This document shows, piece after piece, positions 26,813 through 35,384 of a DNA stretch of 64,000 nt (its first letter is position 1; every line of letters begins with the position of its first letter). The position numbers were made by a program, and so were the translations under genes. The notes under the pieces are model-generated. The model ran no database searches and was not told where the DNA came from. It saw only the letters and a list, made by a program, of their open reading frames with translations. This stretch comes from Campylobacter concisus (lineage in GTDB: Bacteria > Campylobacterota > Campylobacteria > Campylobacterales > Campylobacteraceae). Location: the NCBI RefSeq assembly GCF_002913745.1, contig NZ_PPCG01000073.1:1-64000 (forward strand), written 5' to 3'.

Positions 26813-28510
26813 ATGATAAAACAAATTTCTGGTTCACAGATGATAAGCGAAGCCTTGCACGAAGAGGGCGTTGAGATAGTTTTTGGCTATCCTGGCGGTG
26901 CAGCTTTAAATATCTACGACGAGACATATAAACAAACTTATTTTAAGCACATCTTGGTTCGCCACGAGCAAGCAGCCGTTCACGCAGCAGACGGATACGC
27001 TAGGGTTAGCGGCAAAGTTGGCGTAGCTTTTGTGACAAGCGGTCCTGGCTTTACAAACGCGGTCACTGGTCTTGCCACAGCTTACAGCGATAGCATCCCA
27101 GTTGTGCTTATAAGCGGTCAAGTACCAACCTTTATGATCGGCACAGATGCCTTTCAAGAGATCGATGCAGTCGGCATTTCACGCCCCTGTGTCAAGCATA
27201 ACTTCTTGGTTAATAGCGTCGAGGAGCTACCTCGCATCATAAAAGAGGCGTTTTACATCGCAAGATCAGGCCGCCCAGGACCAGTTCATATCGATATCCC
27301 AAAAAACGTCACTTCAAGGCTTGGCGACTTTGTCTATCCAAAAGAAATTTCTATTCCAAGCTACAAGCCGACATATAAAGGCAACTCTAAGCAGATCAAA
27401 AAAGCCGCAGCTGCGATAAACGAAGCAAAAAGACCACTTCTTTACATCGGTGGCGGTGCAGTCGCATCAAATGCAAGCGAGATCATACGTAAATTTATGA
27501 AAAAAACAGGCATCCCAGCGGTCGAGACGCTTATGGCTCTTGGTGTACTTGACGCAAAAGATGAGCTAAATTTAGGCATGGCAGGCATGCATGGTAGCTA
27601 CGCTTCGAATATGGCACTTAGCGAGTGCGACCTTCTCATCTCGCTTGGAGCTAGATTTTGTGACAGGATCACTGGCAGGACAGACGAGTTTGCCAAACAT
27701 GCAAAGATAATTCATATCGACATCGATCCAAGCTCTATCTCAAAGATCATAAACGCTCACTATCCAATTGTTGGTGATCTTACAAACGTGCTAACTGAGC
27801 TTTATGAAGAAGTCAATGCAAAGCCTGAAAACTACGCACCTTGGAGAGAAATTTTAGATAGATATTCTAAACTAAATCCACTTGGCTACACAGATAGCGA
27901 CAAGGTCTTAAAACCGCAATGGGTCATCGAAGAGACCGCAAAGATAGCAGGAGCTGATGCGATAATCTCAACAGACGTCGGACAGCATCAAATGTGGGTG
28001 GCACAGTTTTATCAGTTTAACCGAGCAAGACAGCTTGTCACAAGTGGCGGACTTGGCACAATGGGATACGGCCTCCCTGCAGCGATCGGCGCAAAATGTG
28101 CAAAACCAGACAATCTTGTTATAAATTTTACAGGCGATGGCTCAATACTTATGAATATCCAAGAATTAATGACTGCTCATGAGATAAATATGCCCGTTAT
28201 AAACATCATTTTAAATAACAATTTCTTGGGCATGGTGCGCCAGTGGCAGACATTTTTCTATGAAAAACGCTACTCATCGACTGATCTTAGCTTGCAGCCT
28301 GATTTTGTAAAGATTGCTGAAGGATTTGGCGGAGTTGGCTTTGTTTGCAAGAGCAAGGATGAGTTTAGAAAGGCTTTAAAAGAAGCGATCGATAGCAAAA
28401 AATCAGCGATGATCGACGTTAGGATCGACCGCTTTGAGGATGTGCTTCCTATGGTTCCAGCTGGAGCCGCGATTTATAATATGATATTAAAGAGCAAGGA
28501 AGAAAAATGA
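26813..28510 (+). CDS. ilvB: Acetolactate synthase large subunit
   Basis: This 565-residue thiamin-diphosphate enzyme makes acetolactate or acetohydroxybutyrate for valine, leucine and isoleucine synthesis. The N-terminal domain has VFGYPGGAALNIYDE and the catalytic Glu in RHEQAAVHAADGYAR; FAD-binding and central domains follow; the C-terminal domain has the ThDP motif GDGSILMNIQELMTA ending in NNNFLGMVRQW. ATG 26813 is preferred over GTG 26810. The regulatory subunit gene follows with a 4-nt overlap. Confidence 0.97.
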   Translation: MIKQISGSQMISEALHEEGVEIVFGYPGGAALNIYDETYKQTYFKHILVRHEQAAVHAADGYARVSGKVGVAFVTSGPGFTNAVTGLATAYSDSIPVVLISGQVPTFMIGTDAFQEIDAVGISRPCVKHNFLVNSVEELPRIIKEAFYIARSGRPGPVHIDIPKNVTSRLGDFVYPKEISIPSYKPTYKGNSKQIKKAAAAINEAKRPLLYIGGGAVASNASEIIRKFMKKTGIPAVETLMALGVLDAKDELNLGMAGMHGSYASNMALSECDLLISLGARFCDRITGRTDEFAKHAKIIHIDIDPSSISKIINAHYPIVGDLTNVLTELYEEVNAKPENYAPWREILDRYSKLNPLGYTDSDKVLKPQWVIEETAKIAGADAIISTDVGQHQMWVAQFYQFNRARQLVTSGGLGTMGYGLPAAIGAKCAKPDNLVINFTGDGSILMNIQELMTAHEINMPVINIILNNNFLGMVRQWQTFFYEKRYSSTDLSLQPDFVKIAEGFGGVGFVCKSKDEFRKALKEAIDSKKSAMIDVRIDRFEDVLPMVPAGAAIYNMILKSKEEK

Positions 28511-28974
28511 GTATCAGAAGAACGATTTCGGTTATAGTTTTAAATGAACACGGCGTTTTAGCTAGAATTTCTGGGCTTTTTGCGGGCAGGGGCTACAACA
28601 TCGATACGCTCACCGTTGCTCCGATACCTGAGAGCAACTTCTCAAGGCTAAGTATCGTAACAAGTGGCGACGAGAGAGTTTTAGAGCAGATCGTAAAACA
28701 GCTTCACAAGCTCATACCAACGTATAAAGTCATAGAAAGTGGCGAATTTGTCGAAAAAGAGATGGCTCTTGTGAAAATTCCGCTTGGTGAAAATTTTGCT
28801 GGTCTTGAGGCGATACTAAAGGCATACAACGGTATCGTGACAAACACAAATGAAAACTACATCGTTGTCATGGTAGCTGACGATGCGAGTAGGATCGAGA
28901 GCTTTTTAAAATCGATAAAGAAATTTAACCCAGTTGACGTCGTACGTGGCGGATCTGTGATAATGGATATATGA
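28507..28974 (+). CDS. ilvN: Acetolactate synthase small (regulatory) subunit
   Basis: This 155-residue protein has an N-terminal ACT domain (ISVIVLNEHGVLARISGLFAG, residues 7-27, and NIDTLTVAPIPE) and a C-terminal ALS small-subunit domain (residues about 83-155). It activates the large subunit and confers valine feedback inhibition. It is coupled by 4-nt overlaps to ilvB and lpxD. Confidence 0.96.
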   Translation: MSIRRTISVIVLNEHGVLARISGLFAGRGYNIDTLTVAPIPESNFSRLSIVTSGDERVLEQIVKQLHKLIPTYKVIESGEFVEKEMALVKIPLGENFAGLEAILKAYNGIVTNTNENYIVVMVADDASRIESFLKSIKKFNPVDVVRGGSVIMDI

Positions 28975-29927
28975 TGAAACTAAGTGAAATAGCCTTAAAA
29001 GTAAATGCTACTTTTAGTGGAGAAGATCTTGAAATTTTTGCTCTAAATTCTTTAAAAAATGCAAATAAAGCTGAGCTAACATATTGTGACGGCGAGAAAA
29101 ATGCAAAATTTATAAGCAACTCAAATGCTGGAGCCATCTTGGTGACAAAATCGCTTTTAGACTTGGTGCCAGCTGGTATGGTCGCACTCGTGTGTGATAA
29201 CCCACACCTTGCATTTGCCTTGCTTAGTAAAGATTATGCTAAGCCGCTTTTTTGTGAGCCAAAGCCATCAAATATCGCCCAGAGTGCAAAGATAATGCCA
29301 AATGTCTATATCGGCTCAAATGTGAGCGTAGGTGAAAATACGGTAGTAATGGCTGGGGCATTTTTGGGTGATAATGTAACTATCGGTAAAAACTGCATCA
29401 TCCACCCAAACGTCGTCATCTATAATGACTGCGTCATCGGCAATGAGTGTCACCTGCTAGCAAACTGCGTTATAGGCAGCGACGGCTTTGGTTATGCGCA
29501 TACAAAAACTGGCGAGCATGTGAAAATTTATCACAATGGCAATGTTGTTTTGGGCGATTTTGTCGAGATCGGCGCTTGCACGACGATAGATCGTGGCGTC
29601 TTTGAAAGCACAATGATCGCAAACTACACAAAGATAGATAATCTTGTTCAAATAGGTCACAACTGCGAGCTTGGAAATGGCTGCCTCATCGTCTCACAAA
29701 CTGGACTTGCTGGCTCAACAGTTCTAGGCAGAAATGTCGTAATGGGTGGACAAAGTGGCTCAGCTGGACACGTAAAAGTGGGCGACTTTGCTCAGATCGC
29801 GGCACGCGGAGGCGTTAGCAAAGACCTGCCTGGTGGCAAAAAATACGCTGGAGCCTATCCGATAATGGAGCTTTCAGAGATGTTTAAAATCCAAGCTAAG
29901 ATGATTAGATTTTTTAGAAAAAACTAA
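28971..29927 (+). CDS. lpxD: UDP-3-O-(3-hydroxyacyl)glucosamine N-acyltransferase
   Basis: This 318-residue enzyme adds the second acyl chain in lipid A synthesis. The N-terminal 95 residues bind uridine. Then follows a left-handed beta-helix of hexapeptide repeats (NVYIGSNVSVGENTVVMAGA and onwards) with the catalytic His in QIGHNCELG (about residue 225-230), and a C-terminal helix. A second ATG at 28974 is possible. It is an unexpected third gene of the ilv operon, but is seen with ilvBN in Campylobacter as I recall. Confidence 0.96.
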   Translation: MMKLSEIALKVNATFSGEDLEIFALNSLKNANKAELTYCDGEKNAKFISNSNAGAILVTKSLLDLVPAGMVALVCDNPHLAFALLSKDYAKPLFCEPKPSNIAQSAKIMPNVYIGSNVSVGENTVVMAGAFLGDNVTIGKNCIIHPNVVIYNDCVIGNECHLLANCVIGSDGFGYAHTKTGEHVKIYHNGNVVLGDFVEIGACTTIDRGVFESTMIANYTKIDNLVQIGHNCELGNGCLIVSQTGLAGSTVLGRNVVMGGQSGSAGHVKVGDFAQIAARGGVSKDLPGGKKYAGAYPIMELSEMFKIQAKMIRFFRKN

Positions 29928-30010
29928 AATTGGATTTAGTAGGTTTAATTTTCTAAATTGCAATAATGTGGCGATGAGATTATTATTAATAAAAAATAAC
30001 TTCAAATTTA

Positions 30011-30037
30011 CTTGGCAGGTTGGATCAACTTGCCAAG
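30011..30037. repeat. Inverted repeat between convergent lpxD and CorA-like gene
   Basis: CTTGGCA (30011-30017) and TGCCAAG (30031-30037) are perfect complements; the match extends inward through GTT/AAC with one mismatch, leaving a short GATC-containing loop. No T-run follows on either strand, so it is not a standard intrinsic terminator, though it is well placed for one. Confidence 0.5.
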
Positions 30038-30049
30038 CCTCGCATAAAT

Positions 30050-30748
30050 TTAACTAATATCCTTATTTGATCTGTAATAAAATATAAAAAATAGCACACA
30101 AAGCATCGCTACAAAGGCAAAAACTATCAATGTGCCGTCTTTAAATGAGCTTAAAAACATGCCATTTGTATTCATACCAAAAAAGCCAGTGATGAAATTT
30201 AGCGGCAAAAATAGAGCCGAAATGAGCGTCAAGAGATAGATATTTTTATTTATCTTGTCGTTTTTGGCACTTTGTATAAATGTATAGATATCTTCAACCC
30301 TGCAGGCATATTCGTTGGCTATTGTTTTAAAGACACTTGCTTCGTGGATGCTGTTTTTAAGCTCTTTTTTAAGACCTTGTTGCTCACTTTGACATATTGC
30401 AAGTGCTTCGTAAAAGTGAGAAATGCTATTTTGAAATTTCCTGATCTCATACTTTAAAAAGTGGTGTCTTTTTATAAATTTGTCAAAATTTTTCTGACTT
30501 GCATAAATTTTCTCATACTCATTTAGCTCGTCTTGGTGCTCTAAAATTTTATTTGCATATTCGTTACAAATCCCCTTAATAGCTGCTTCAAAGGAGCTTT
30601 TATCACATTCATGCTCAAGATCTTCTTTGTAAATTTTGCCATCTTTGAATAAAAATTTAAAAACTTGCTTTTGCGATGATGAGATGAGCGTGATGTAGTC
30701 AAATGCATCTCCATAAAAATATCCACAAAGTGCGCTTTTATAGCTCAT
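30050..30748 (-). CDS. Short CorA-like divalent cation transporter
   Basis: A 232-residue protein of the CorA superfamily: long helical cytoplasmic domain, then two C-terminal transmembrane helices with the signature [10 protein letters not shown] between them (GMN at about residues 190-192). It lacks much of the N-terminal domain of full-size CorA (over 310 residues). Mg, Co or Ni transport is inferred from the GMN motif. It overlaps tgt by 11 nt, an arrangement also found in C. jejuni. Confidence 0.88.
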   Translation of the reverse strand: MSYKSALCGYFYGDAFDYITLISSSQKQVFKFLFKDGKIYKEDLEHECDKSSFEAAIKGICNEYANKILEHQDELNEYEKIYASQKNFDKFIKRHHFLKYEIRKFQNSISHFYEALAICQSEQQGLKKELKNSIHEASVFKTIANEYACRVEDIYTFIQSAKNDKINKNIYLLTLISALFLPLNFITGFFGMNTNGMFLSSFKDGTLIVFAFVAMLCVLFFIFYYRSNKDIS

Positions 30749-31868
30749 CTACGCTCCTTTTTGCGTAGAAATTTCTTTTAAATTTAGTAAATTCGCCGAT
30801 CTCTATCGCCTCTCTCATCTCTTTCATTAAATTTAGATAGTAGTGCAGGTTGTGAAGGCTTGCTAGTCTAAAAAATGTTAGCTCTCTAGCCTTAAAAAGG
30901 TGGTTTAGATAGCCTCTGGAGTAACGCTTGCAGGTGTAGCACTGGCAAGCTGGGTCTATCGGCGCGTGGTCGTTTATAAATTTGGCTGATTTTATATTTA
31001 TCTTGCCAAAGCTAGTAAATAGTGTGCCGTTTCTTGCATTTCTTGTTGGCATGACGCAGTCAAACATATCAACGCCTCGCTCCACGTTTTCAACTAGGTC
31101 TTCAGGTGTGCCAATACCCATTAGATAGCGAGGTCTAAGCTCATCCATAAACGGCATAACCGCCTCAACCGTGTCATACATCGCCTCATTGCTCTCGCCA
31201 ACACTAAGACCTCCTATGGCAAGGCCGTCAAATGGCATCTCGTTTAAGGCTTCAGCGCAAAATTTACGTGCCTCATAGTCGGTGCCGCCTTGGACGATAC
31301 CAAAGATATTTTGCTGCAAGCCAACGCCCTTGCTTTGCATAAATTTGTGATAATCAATCGCCTCTTTTGCCCATTTTATCGTTCGTTTTATGCTTAGATC
31401 TATCCTTTTTGGCTCAGCGGGCAGGGCGACTAGATCATCAAGTATCATCATGATGTCGCTGCCAAGCTCATACTGTGTGTCAAGGACGGATCTTGGCGTG
31501 AAGTAGTGCGTGCTGCCGTCGATGTGGCTTTTAAATTTTATCCCGCCATCATCGTTTTTGGTGTTTGACCTAAGCGAAAATGCCTGAAATCCGCCGCTAT
31601 CAGTTAAAAATGAGCGCTCAAATTTAGAAAAGCCATGAAGTCCGCCAAACTCACGCACAACCTTGCTGCCAGGGCGCAGATACATGTGGTAGGTGTTTGC
31701 TAAGATTATCTTTGCGTCTAAAATTTCACTCATATCAAAGGCGTCTAGGCTTTTAACTGCGCCAACAGTGCCAACTGGCATAAAAACTGGCGTTTGTATC
31801 ACGCTGTGAGCGGTTGTTAGGACGCCACGTCTTGCGTTGCCATCTTTTTTTATAACTTCAAATTTCAT
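30738..31868 (-). CDS. tgt: Queuine tRNA-ribosyltransferase
   Basis: This 376-residue TIM-barrel enzyme exchanges guanine 34 for preQ1 in GUN tRNAs. Visible are the catalytic Asp in [12 protein letters not shown] (residues about 90-101), GGLSVGES, the second Asp in [20 protein letters not shown] (about 263-282), and the zinc site [17 protein letters not shown] near residue 307. Length is standard. It is divergent from the mla operon and leads the CorA-like gene. Confidence 0.97.
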   Translation of the reverse strand: MKFEVIKKDGNARRGVLTTAHSVIQTPVFMPVGTVGAVKSLDAFDMSEILDAKIILANTYHMYLRPGSKVVREFGGLHGFSKFERSFLTDSGGFQAFSLRSNTKNDDGGIKFKSHIDGSTHYFTPRSVLDTQYELGSDIMMILDDLVALPAEPKRIDLSIKRTIKWAKEAIDYHKFMQSKGVGLQQNIFGIVQGGTDYEARKFCAEALNEMPFDGLAIGGLSVGESNEAMYDTVEAVMPFMDELRPRYLMGIGTPEDLVENVERGVDMFDCVMPTRNARNGTLFTSFGKINIKSAKFINDHAPIDPACQCYTCKRYSRGYLNHLFKARELTFFRLASLHNLHYYLNLMKEMREAIEIGEFTKFKRNFYAKRSVDEL

Positions 31869-31914
31869 CTAAGTCCTTAAAATTTTTGATTTTTTATTTT
31901 AACAAAATTTATAA

Positions 31915-31920
31915 TATAAT
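31915..31920 (+). promoter_or_regulatory. -10 box of the mla operon
   Basis: Perfect TATAAT at 31915-31920, 28 nt before the TTG start of the permease gene, in the short divergent region shared with tgt. Confidence 0.6.
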
Positions 31921-31947
31921 CCAGAAATTTTAAGGCAAAGGAACTTT

Positions 31948-33054
31948 TTGCAAAAAAGAAATGATATCGTTTTTACCGAAGCAAACGGCACTGCGACCAT
32001 AAAATTTGCAGGCGAGTTTAGCTACAAAGAGTCTAAAAATTTACAAAGCATTTTTAAAAAAATCCAAAAGCTTAACGGCAATGTTAAATTTGACTTTAGC
32101 GAGCTAAAGAGCATTGATTATGCTGTTTTGATCCTTTTAAAAAACACGCTAAATGGCAAGAAATTTGAGATCATCACAAATGATGAGAAGATAAAGGCGA
32201 TGAGCGATCTTTTAAATGACGAGAAGATCGACTTTAACTATATGCCGCCGCACAATAGTCTAAATTTCTTCTCGCGCTTAGGAGAGAAAATTTGCGAGGG
32301 ATTTGTAAATTTGCTCGAGTTTGGCTCGTTTTTGGGTGAGTTTTTGATAAAGAGCGTGAGGATTTTATTTAATCCTGCAAATTTAAGATTTAGAGAATTT
32401 AGCAACTACATAAAAGATGGTGGCGTAAATGCTGTTTTCATCGTCTCGCTCACCGCTTTTTTGATAGGCGTAGTGCTTGCATATCTTGGTAGTGCGATGC
32501 TCGCAAGCTTTGGGGCAAGTATATTTATAGTTGAGATCATGGGCATGCTAACGCTTAGAGAGGTGGCCCCGCTCATCGCTGCTATCGTCGTGGCGGGTAG
32601 ATCAGCCTCTAGCTTTACCGCGCAAATTGGCGCGATGAAGCTAACTGAGGAGATAGACGCGATGAAGACGATGGGCTTTGAGCCTTTTAACTTCTTGGTC
32701 TTGCCGCGCATCATCGCCATGGTGCTTTGCGTGCCTGTCATCATCTTTATAGCTGATAGCATAAGCATCTTAGGGCAGATGATCATTTGCCAAACGATAC
32801 TTGATATCAGCTTTAGCGACTATCTTAATAGATTTCGCGAAATGGTCGAGCTTAGGCACTTTGCTGTTGGCATGATAAAGGCTCCGTTTTTTGGCGCGGT
32901 GATAGCGATCATTGGCTGCATGAGGGGATTTGGCGTTAGTCAAAACGCCCAAAGCCTTGGAGCGATGACAACCGTTAGCGTTGTAAATGCGATATTTTGG
33001 GTCATTGCGCTTGATGCATTTTTCGCGATAATTTTTATGTGGCTAAAGATATGA
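31948..33054 (+). CDS. mlaE: MlaE-type lipid transport permease with N-terminal STAS domain
   Basis: A 368-residue fusion. Residues 1-95 form an MlaB-like STAS domain (VKFDFSELKSIDYAVLILL); residues about 120-368 are the MlaE permease with five helices and the family segments IMGMLTLREVAPLIAAIVVAGRSAS and GAMKLTEEIDAMKTMG. Mla systems move phospholipids between inner and outer membranes. The only plausible start is TTG at 31948 with AAAGGA 5 nt upstream. It overlaps mlaF by 4 nt. The fusion explains the absence of a separate mlaB gene. Confidence 0.93.
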   Translation: MQKRNDIVFTEANGTATIKFAGEFSYKESKNLQSIFKKIQKLNGNVKFDFSELKSIDYAVLILLKNTLNGKKFEIITNDEKIKAMSDLLNDEKIDFNYMPPHNSLNFFSRLGEKICEGFVNLLEFGSFLGEFLIKSVRILFNPANLRFREFSNYIKDGGVNAVFIVSLTAFLIGVVLAYLGSAMLASFGASIFIVEIMGMLTLREVAPLIAAIVVAGRSASSFTAQIGAMKLTEEIDAMKTMGFEPFNFLVLPRIIAMVLCVPVIIFIADSISILGQMIICQTILDISFSDYLNRFREMVELRHFAVGMIKAPFFGAVIAIIGCMRGFGVSQNAQSLGAMTTVSVVNAIFWVIALDAFFAIIFMWLKI

Positions 33055-33791
33055 ACGAGATAATAGTTGGAAAAAACATAACGACAAGTTATGGCGACAA
33101 GATAATGCACGATAATGTGAGCTGGAGCGTCAAAGAGGCTGAAATTTACGGCTTTTTAGGCGGCAGTGGCGCTGGTAAAACGACGCTAATGAAGACGATG
33201 ATATATCTAAAAAAGCCAAGCAAGGGCGATATATTTTTTGATGGCGTCAATATGTGGAAAAGTAGTCAAGAGGAGCAGCAAGAGATAAAGCTAAAAAGTG
33301 GGACGATGTTTCAGTTTGGAGCGCTTTATAGCTCGATGACGATCCTTGATAACGTGGGCGTTTTGCTCCATGAATACTCTAAATTTAACAAGCGCCAGAT
33401 CGATGAGATAGCGATGTTTTGGATACAAAAGGTGGGGCTTAAAAAAGAGGTTTCAATGCTCTATCCAAGCGAGCTAAGTGGCGGTATGAAAAAAAGAGCC
33501 GCACTAGCAAGAGCCTTGGTGTTAAGTCCTAGGGTGCTATTTTTGGATGAGCCAAACAGCGGCCTTGATCCAATTAGCTCACGCCAGATGGACGCGCTCA
33601 TAAAAGAGCTTCGTGATAGCATCGGTGTAACTGTCGTCATGGTGACACATGATGCGGATAGTATTTTTGATATTTTGGATAGATTTTTGATAATAGATAA
33701 CAAAAAGATAGCCTTTGAGGGAGATATAAAAGAGCTTGAGCATCTTGAAAACAACCCGCTTGAAGAGCTATTTAAAATGAGGAAAAAGTAG
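33051..33791 (+). CDS. mlaF: MlaF-type ABC transporter ATPase
   Basis: A 246-residue ABC ATPase that powers the MlaE permease. Walker A is GGSGAGKTT (about residues 36-44), the signature is LSGGMKKRAALARAL, and Walker B is VLFLDEPNSGLDP with the switch His in VTHD. ATG 33051 overlaps the mlaE stop as ATGA and is preferred to an in-frame GTG at 33039. It is followed without gap by mlaD. Confidence 0.95.
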   Translation: MNEIIVGKNITTSYGDKIMHDNVSWSVKEAEIYGFLGGSGAGKTTLMKTMIYLKKPSKGDIFFDGVNMWKSSQEEQQEIKLKSGTMFQFGALYSSMTILDNVGVLLHEYSKFNKRQIDEIAMFWIQKVGLKKEVSMLYPSELSGGMKKRAALARALVLSPRVLFLDEPNSGLDPISSRQMDALIKELRDSIGVTVVMVTHDADSIFDILDRFLIIDNKKIAFEGDIKELEHLENNPLEELFKMRKK

Positions 33792-34724
33792 ATGGAAAAT
33801 AGAAATTCTTATACCATTGTCGGCATGTTTTTCATAGCCTGCCTTACAGCGTTTGCCATATTTATCTGGTGGATGACTAGCAAAAATAACACAAAGGTTG
33901 ATTTTAAAGAGTATTACATCCACACAAGCGAGCTGCCAAGCGGGCTAAAGGTTGATTCTACGGTTAAATTTATCGGCGTGCCAGCTGGAAGTGTTAGCGA
34001 TATAAATTTTGTCGATGACAAAAATGCTCTTATAAATATCACAATGAAGATAAGAGAGGATCTACCTATCAAGGCTGATAGCGTGGCTAGCATCGAAGTT
34101 CAGGCGATTAGCGGTGTGGCTAGTATCAATATAAGCCGAGGCACGAAGGATTTTAAACCAGGCGATAAGCCTATCTTAAAGCTTGAAGAGAGCCTTCTTT
34201 CAAAGCTTGGAAACAACGCTGAGAACATCACTTTAAAGATAAATCAAACCCTTGATAAAGTTGATGGCTTTTTCTCAGCTGAAAATATCTCTCACATCGA
34301 GTCAATCCTAAGAAATATTGATAAATTTACTCAGGTTTTAACCGATGAAAATGGCTTAAGCGAGGTTGATAGCATCGTTAAAAATGTAAAAAATTTCACC
34401 GACAGCCTAAATAAAACAGACACAAAAGAGCTTGCTAAAAATTTAAACACGCTAATCGCAAGTGCAAATTCAGTTTTCAAATCAGCAAATTCAGCCGTCA
34501 CTGGATATAGTTCGCTTCAAGATATCATCACTCAAAAGGTAAAAAACGGCGAGTATGACCTTAGAAACACGGTCTCTCCACTTCTTAGAGAGGCTAGCGA
34601 GTTTTTAAATGGATTTGACAAGACGCTACGTGAGTTTAGAGGCGCGCTTCAAAGGCTTGAGGACAATCCTTACGAGTTCTTCTTCACAAATCCAGTGCCA
34701 AATGACAAAGGAGATAAAAAATGA
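33792..34724 (+). CDS. mlaD: MlaD-type MCE-domain protein
   Basis: A 310-residue protein anchored by one N-terminal helix (residues about 8-27, ending WWMTS). The MCE domain covers about 38-115 (LPSGLKVDSTVKFIGVPAGSV, then VEVQAISG-like AISGVASINISRG), and a long helical C terminus follows. MCE proteins form hexameric rings that carry lipid through the periplasm. Compared with E. coli MlaD (183 residues) the C-terminal part is much longer, as in proteobacterial MCE proteins that lack MlaC. Confidence 0.94.
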   Translation: MENRNSYTIVGMFFIACLTAFAIFIWWMTSKNNTKVDFKEYYIHTSELPSGLKVDSTVKFIGVPAGSVSDINFVDDKNALINITMKIREDLPIKADSVASIEVQAISGVASINISRGTKDFKPGDKPILKLEESLLSKLGNNAENITLKINQTLDKVDGFFSAENISHIESILRNIDKFTQVLTDENGLSEVDSIVKNVKNFTDSLNKTDTKELAKNLNTLIASANSVFKSANSAVTGYSSLQDIITQKVKNGEYDLRNTVSPLLREASEFLNGFDKTLREFRGALQRLEDNPYEFFFTNPVPNDKGDKK

Positions 34725-35281
34725 GAAATTTAATCTTTCTAGCAGCTGCATTTTTATTTTTTGGCTGCTCGCTAAAGACCGACGTGCCAGTGGCAACTAT
34801 GTATGAAATTCACTACTCAAACAAAGAGTGCTCAGCTGAAAACAAGCAAAAAGAGCTAAAAAATGTCTTCATAGAAAACGTAAGCGCCCTTGATATGGTC
34901 GATACCAGAAAAATTTTAATCGTCGCTGAAAACAATAAGATAAGATATTTGACAGACGCTAAATTTGTCTCTGAGCCAAGCGAGATGATCTATAAGTCGC
35001 TTGTAAAAGGGCTTTACTCAAACTGCTCTGCAAAGCCGATATTTTCGCCAAATGCAAAGGATCTTAGGCTAAAAGTTAGCATCATCTCACTTCAAATAAG
35101 AGGCGACAAAGCCGAAGTTTCGCTAGCTTATGAGCTATTTAACGCAAACACATCGCTAAAATCAGGCATGATCACAAAAGAAATTTTCTGCCCAGGCCCA
35201 AGCTCAAGCACCATTTTTGAGACGATAAACAAGGCTGCAAACTCAGCTATCGATACTTTAATCTCTGAAATAATCTACTAA
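34721..35281 (+). CDS. ABC-type transport auxiliary lipoprotein (PqiC-like)
   Basis: A 186-residue lipoprotein with lipobox FFGC, lipidated Cys at residue 16. The mature part resembles the ABC-type transport auxiliary component family (YEIHYSN, later FIENVSALDMVDTRKIL and EMIYKSLVKGLYSN), which partners with MCE systems at the outer membrane. It takes the position where MlaC would be expected. It overlaps mlaD by 4 nt and ends the operon. Confidence 0.87.
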   Translation: MRNLIFLAAAFLFFGCSLKTDVPVATMYEIHYSNKECSAENKQKELKNVFIENVSALDMVDTRKILIVAENNKIRYLTDAKFVSEPSEMIYKSLVKGLYSNCSAKPIFSPNAKDLRLKVSIISLQIRGDKAEVSLAYELFNANTSLKSGMITKEIFCPGPSSSTIFETINKAANSAIDTLISEIIY

Positions 35282-35299
35282 AATTTTCTTAAATTTTTT

Positions 35300-35325
35300 G
35301 GCTGTGAAAGCTTAAATTTACAGCC
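35300..35325. repeat. Inverted repeat after the mla operon
   Basis: GGCTGT (35300-35305) pairs with ACAGCC (35320-35325); flanking T-run and A-run extend the stem. It resembles a terminator for minus-strand transcription more than for plus-strand, but the mla operon lies upstream on plus. Role uncertain. Confidence 0.35.
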
Positions 35326-35354
35326 AAAAATAGCTTATTTTAAAGACCTTTTGT

Positions 35355-35360
35355 TATAAT
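35355..35360 (+). promoter_or_regulatory. -10 box upstream of the RCK-domain gene
   Basis: Perfect TATAAT at 35355-35360, 24 nt before the ATG, with GGAGA as ribosome binding site. It probably drives the downstream string of overlapping genes through mogA. Confidence 0.6.
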
Positions 35361-35384
35361 GCGGCTTTAAAATACGGAGAATTA

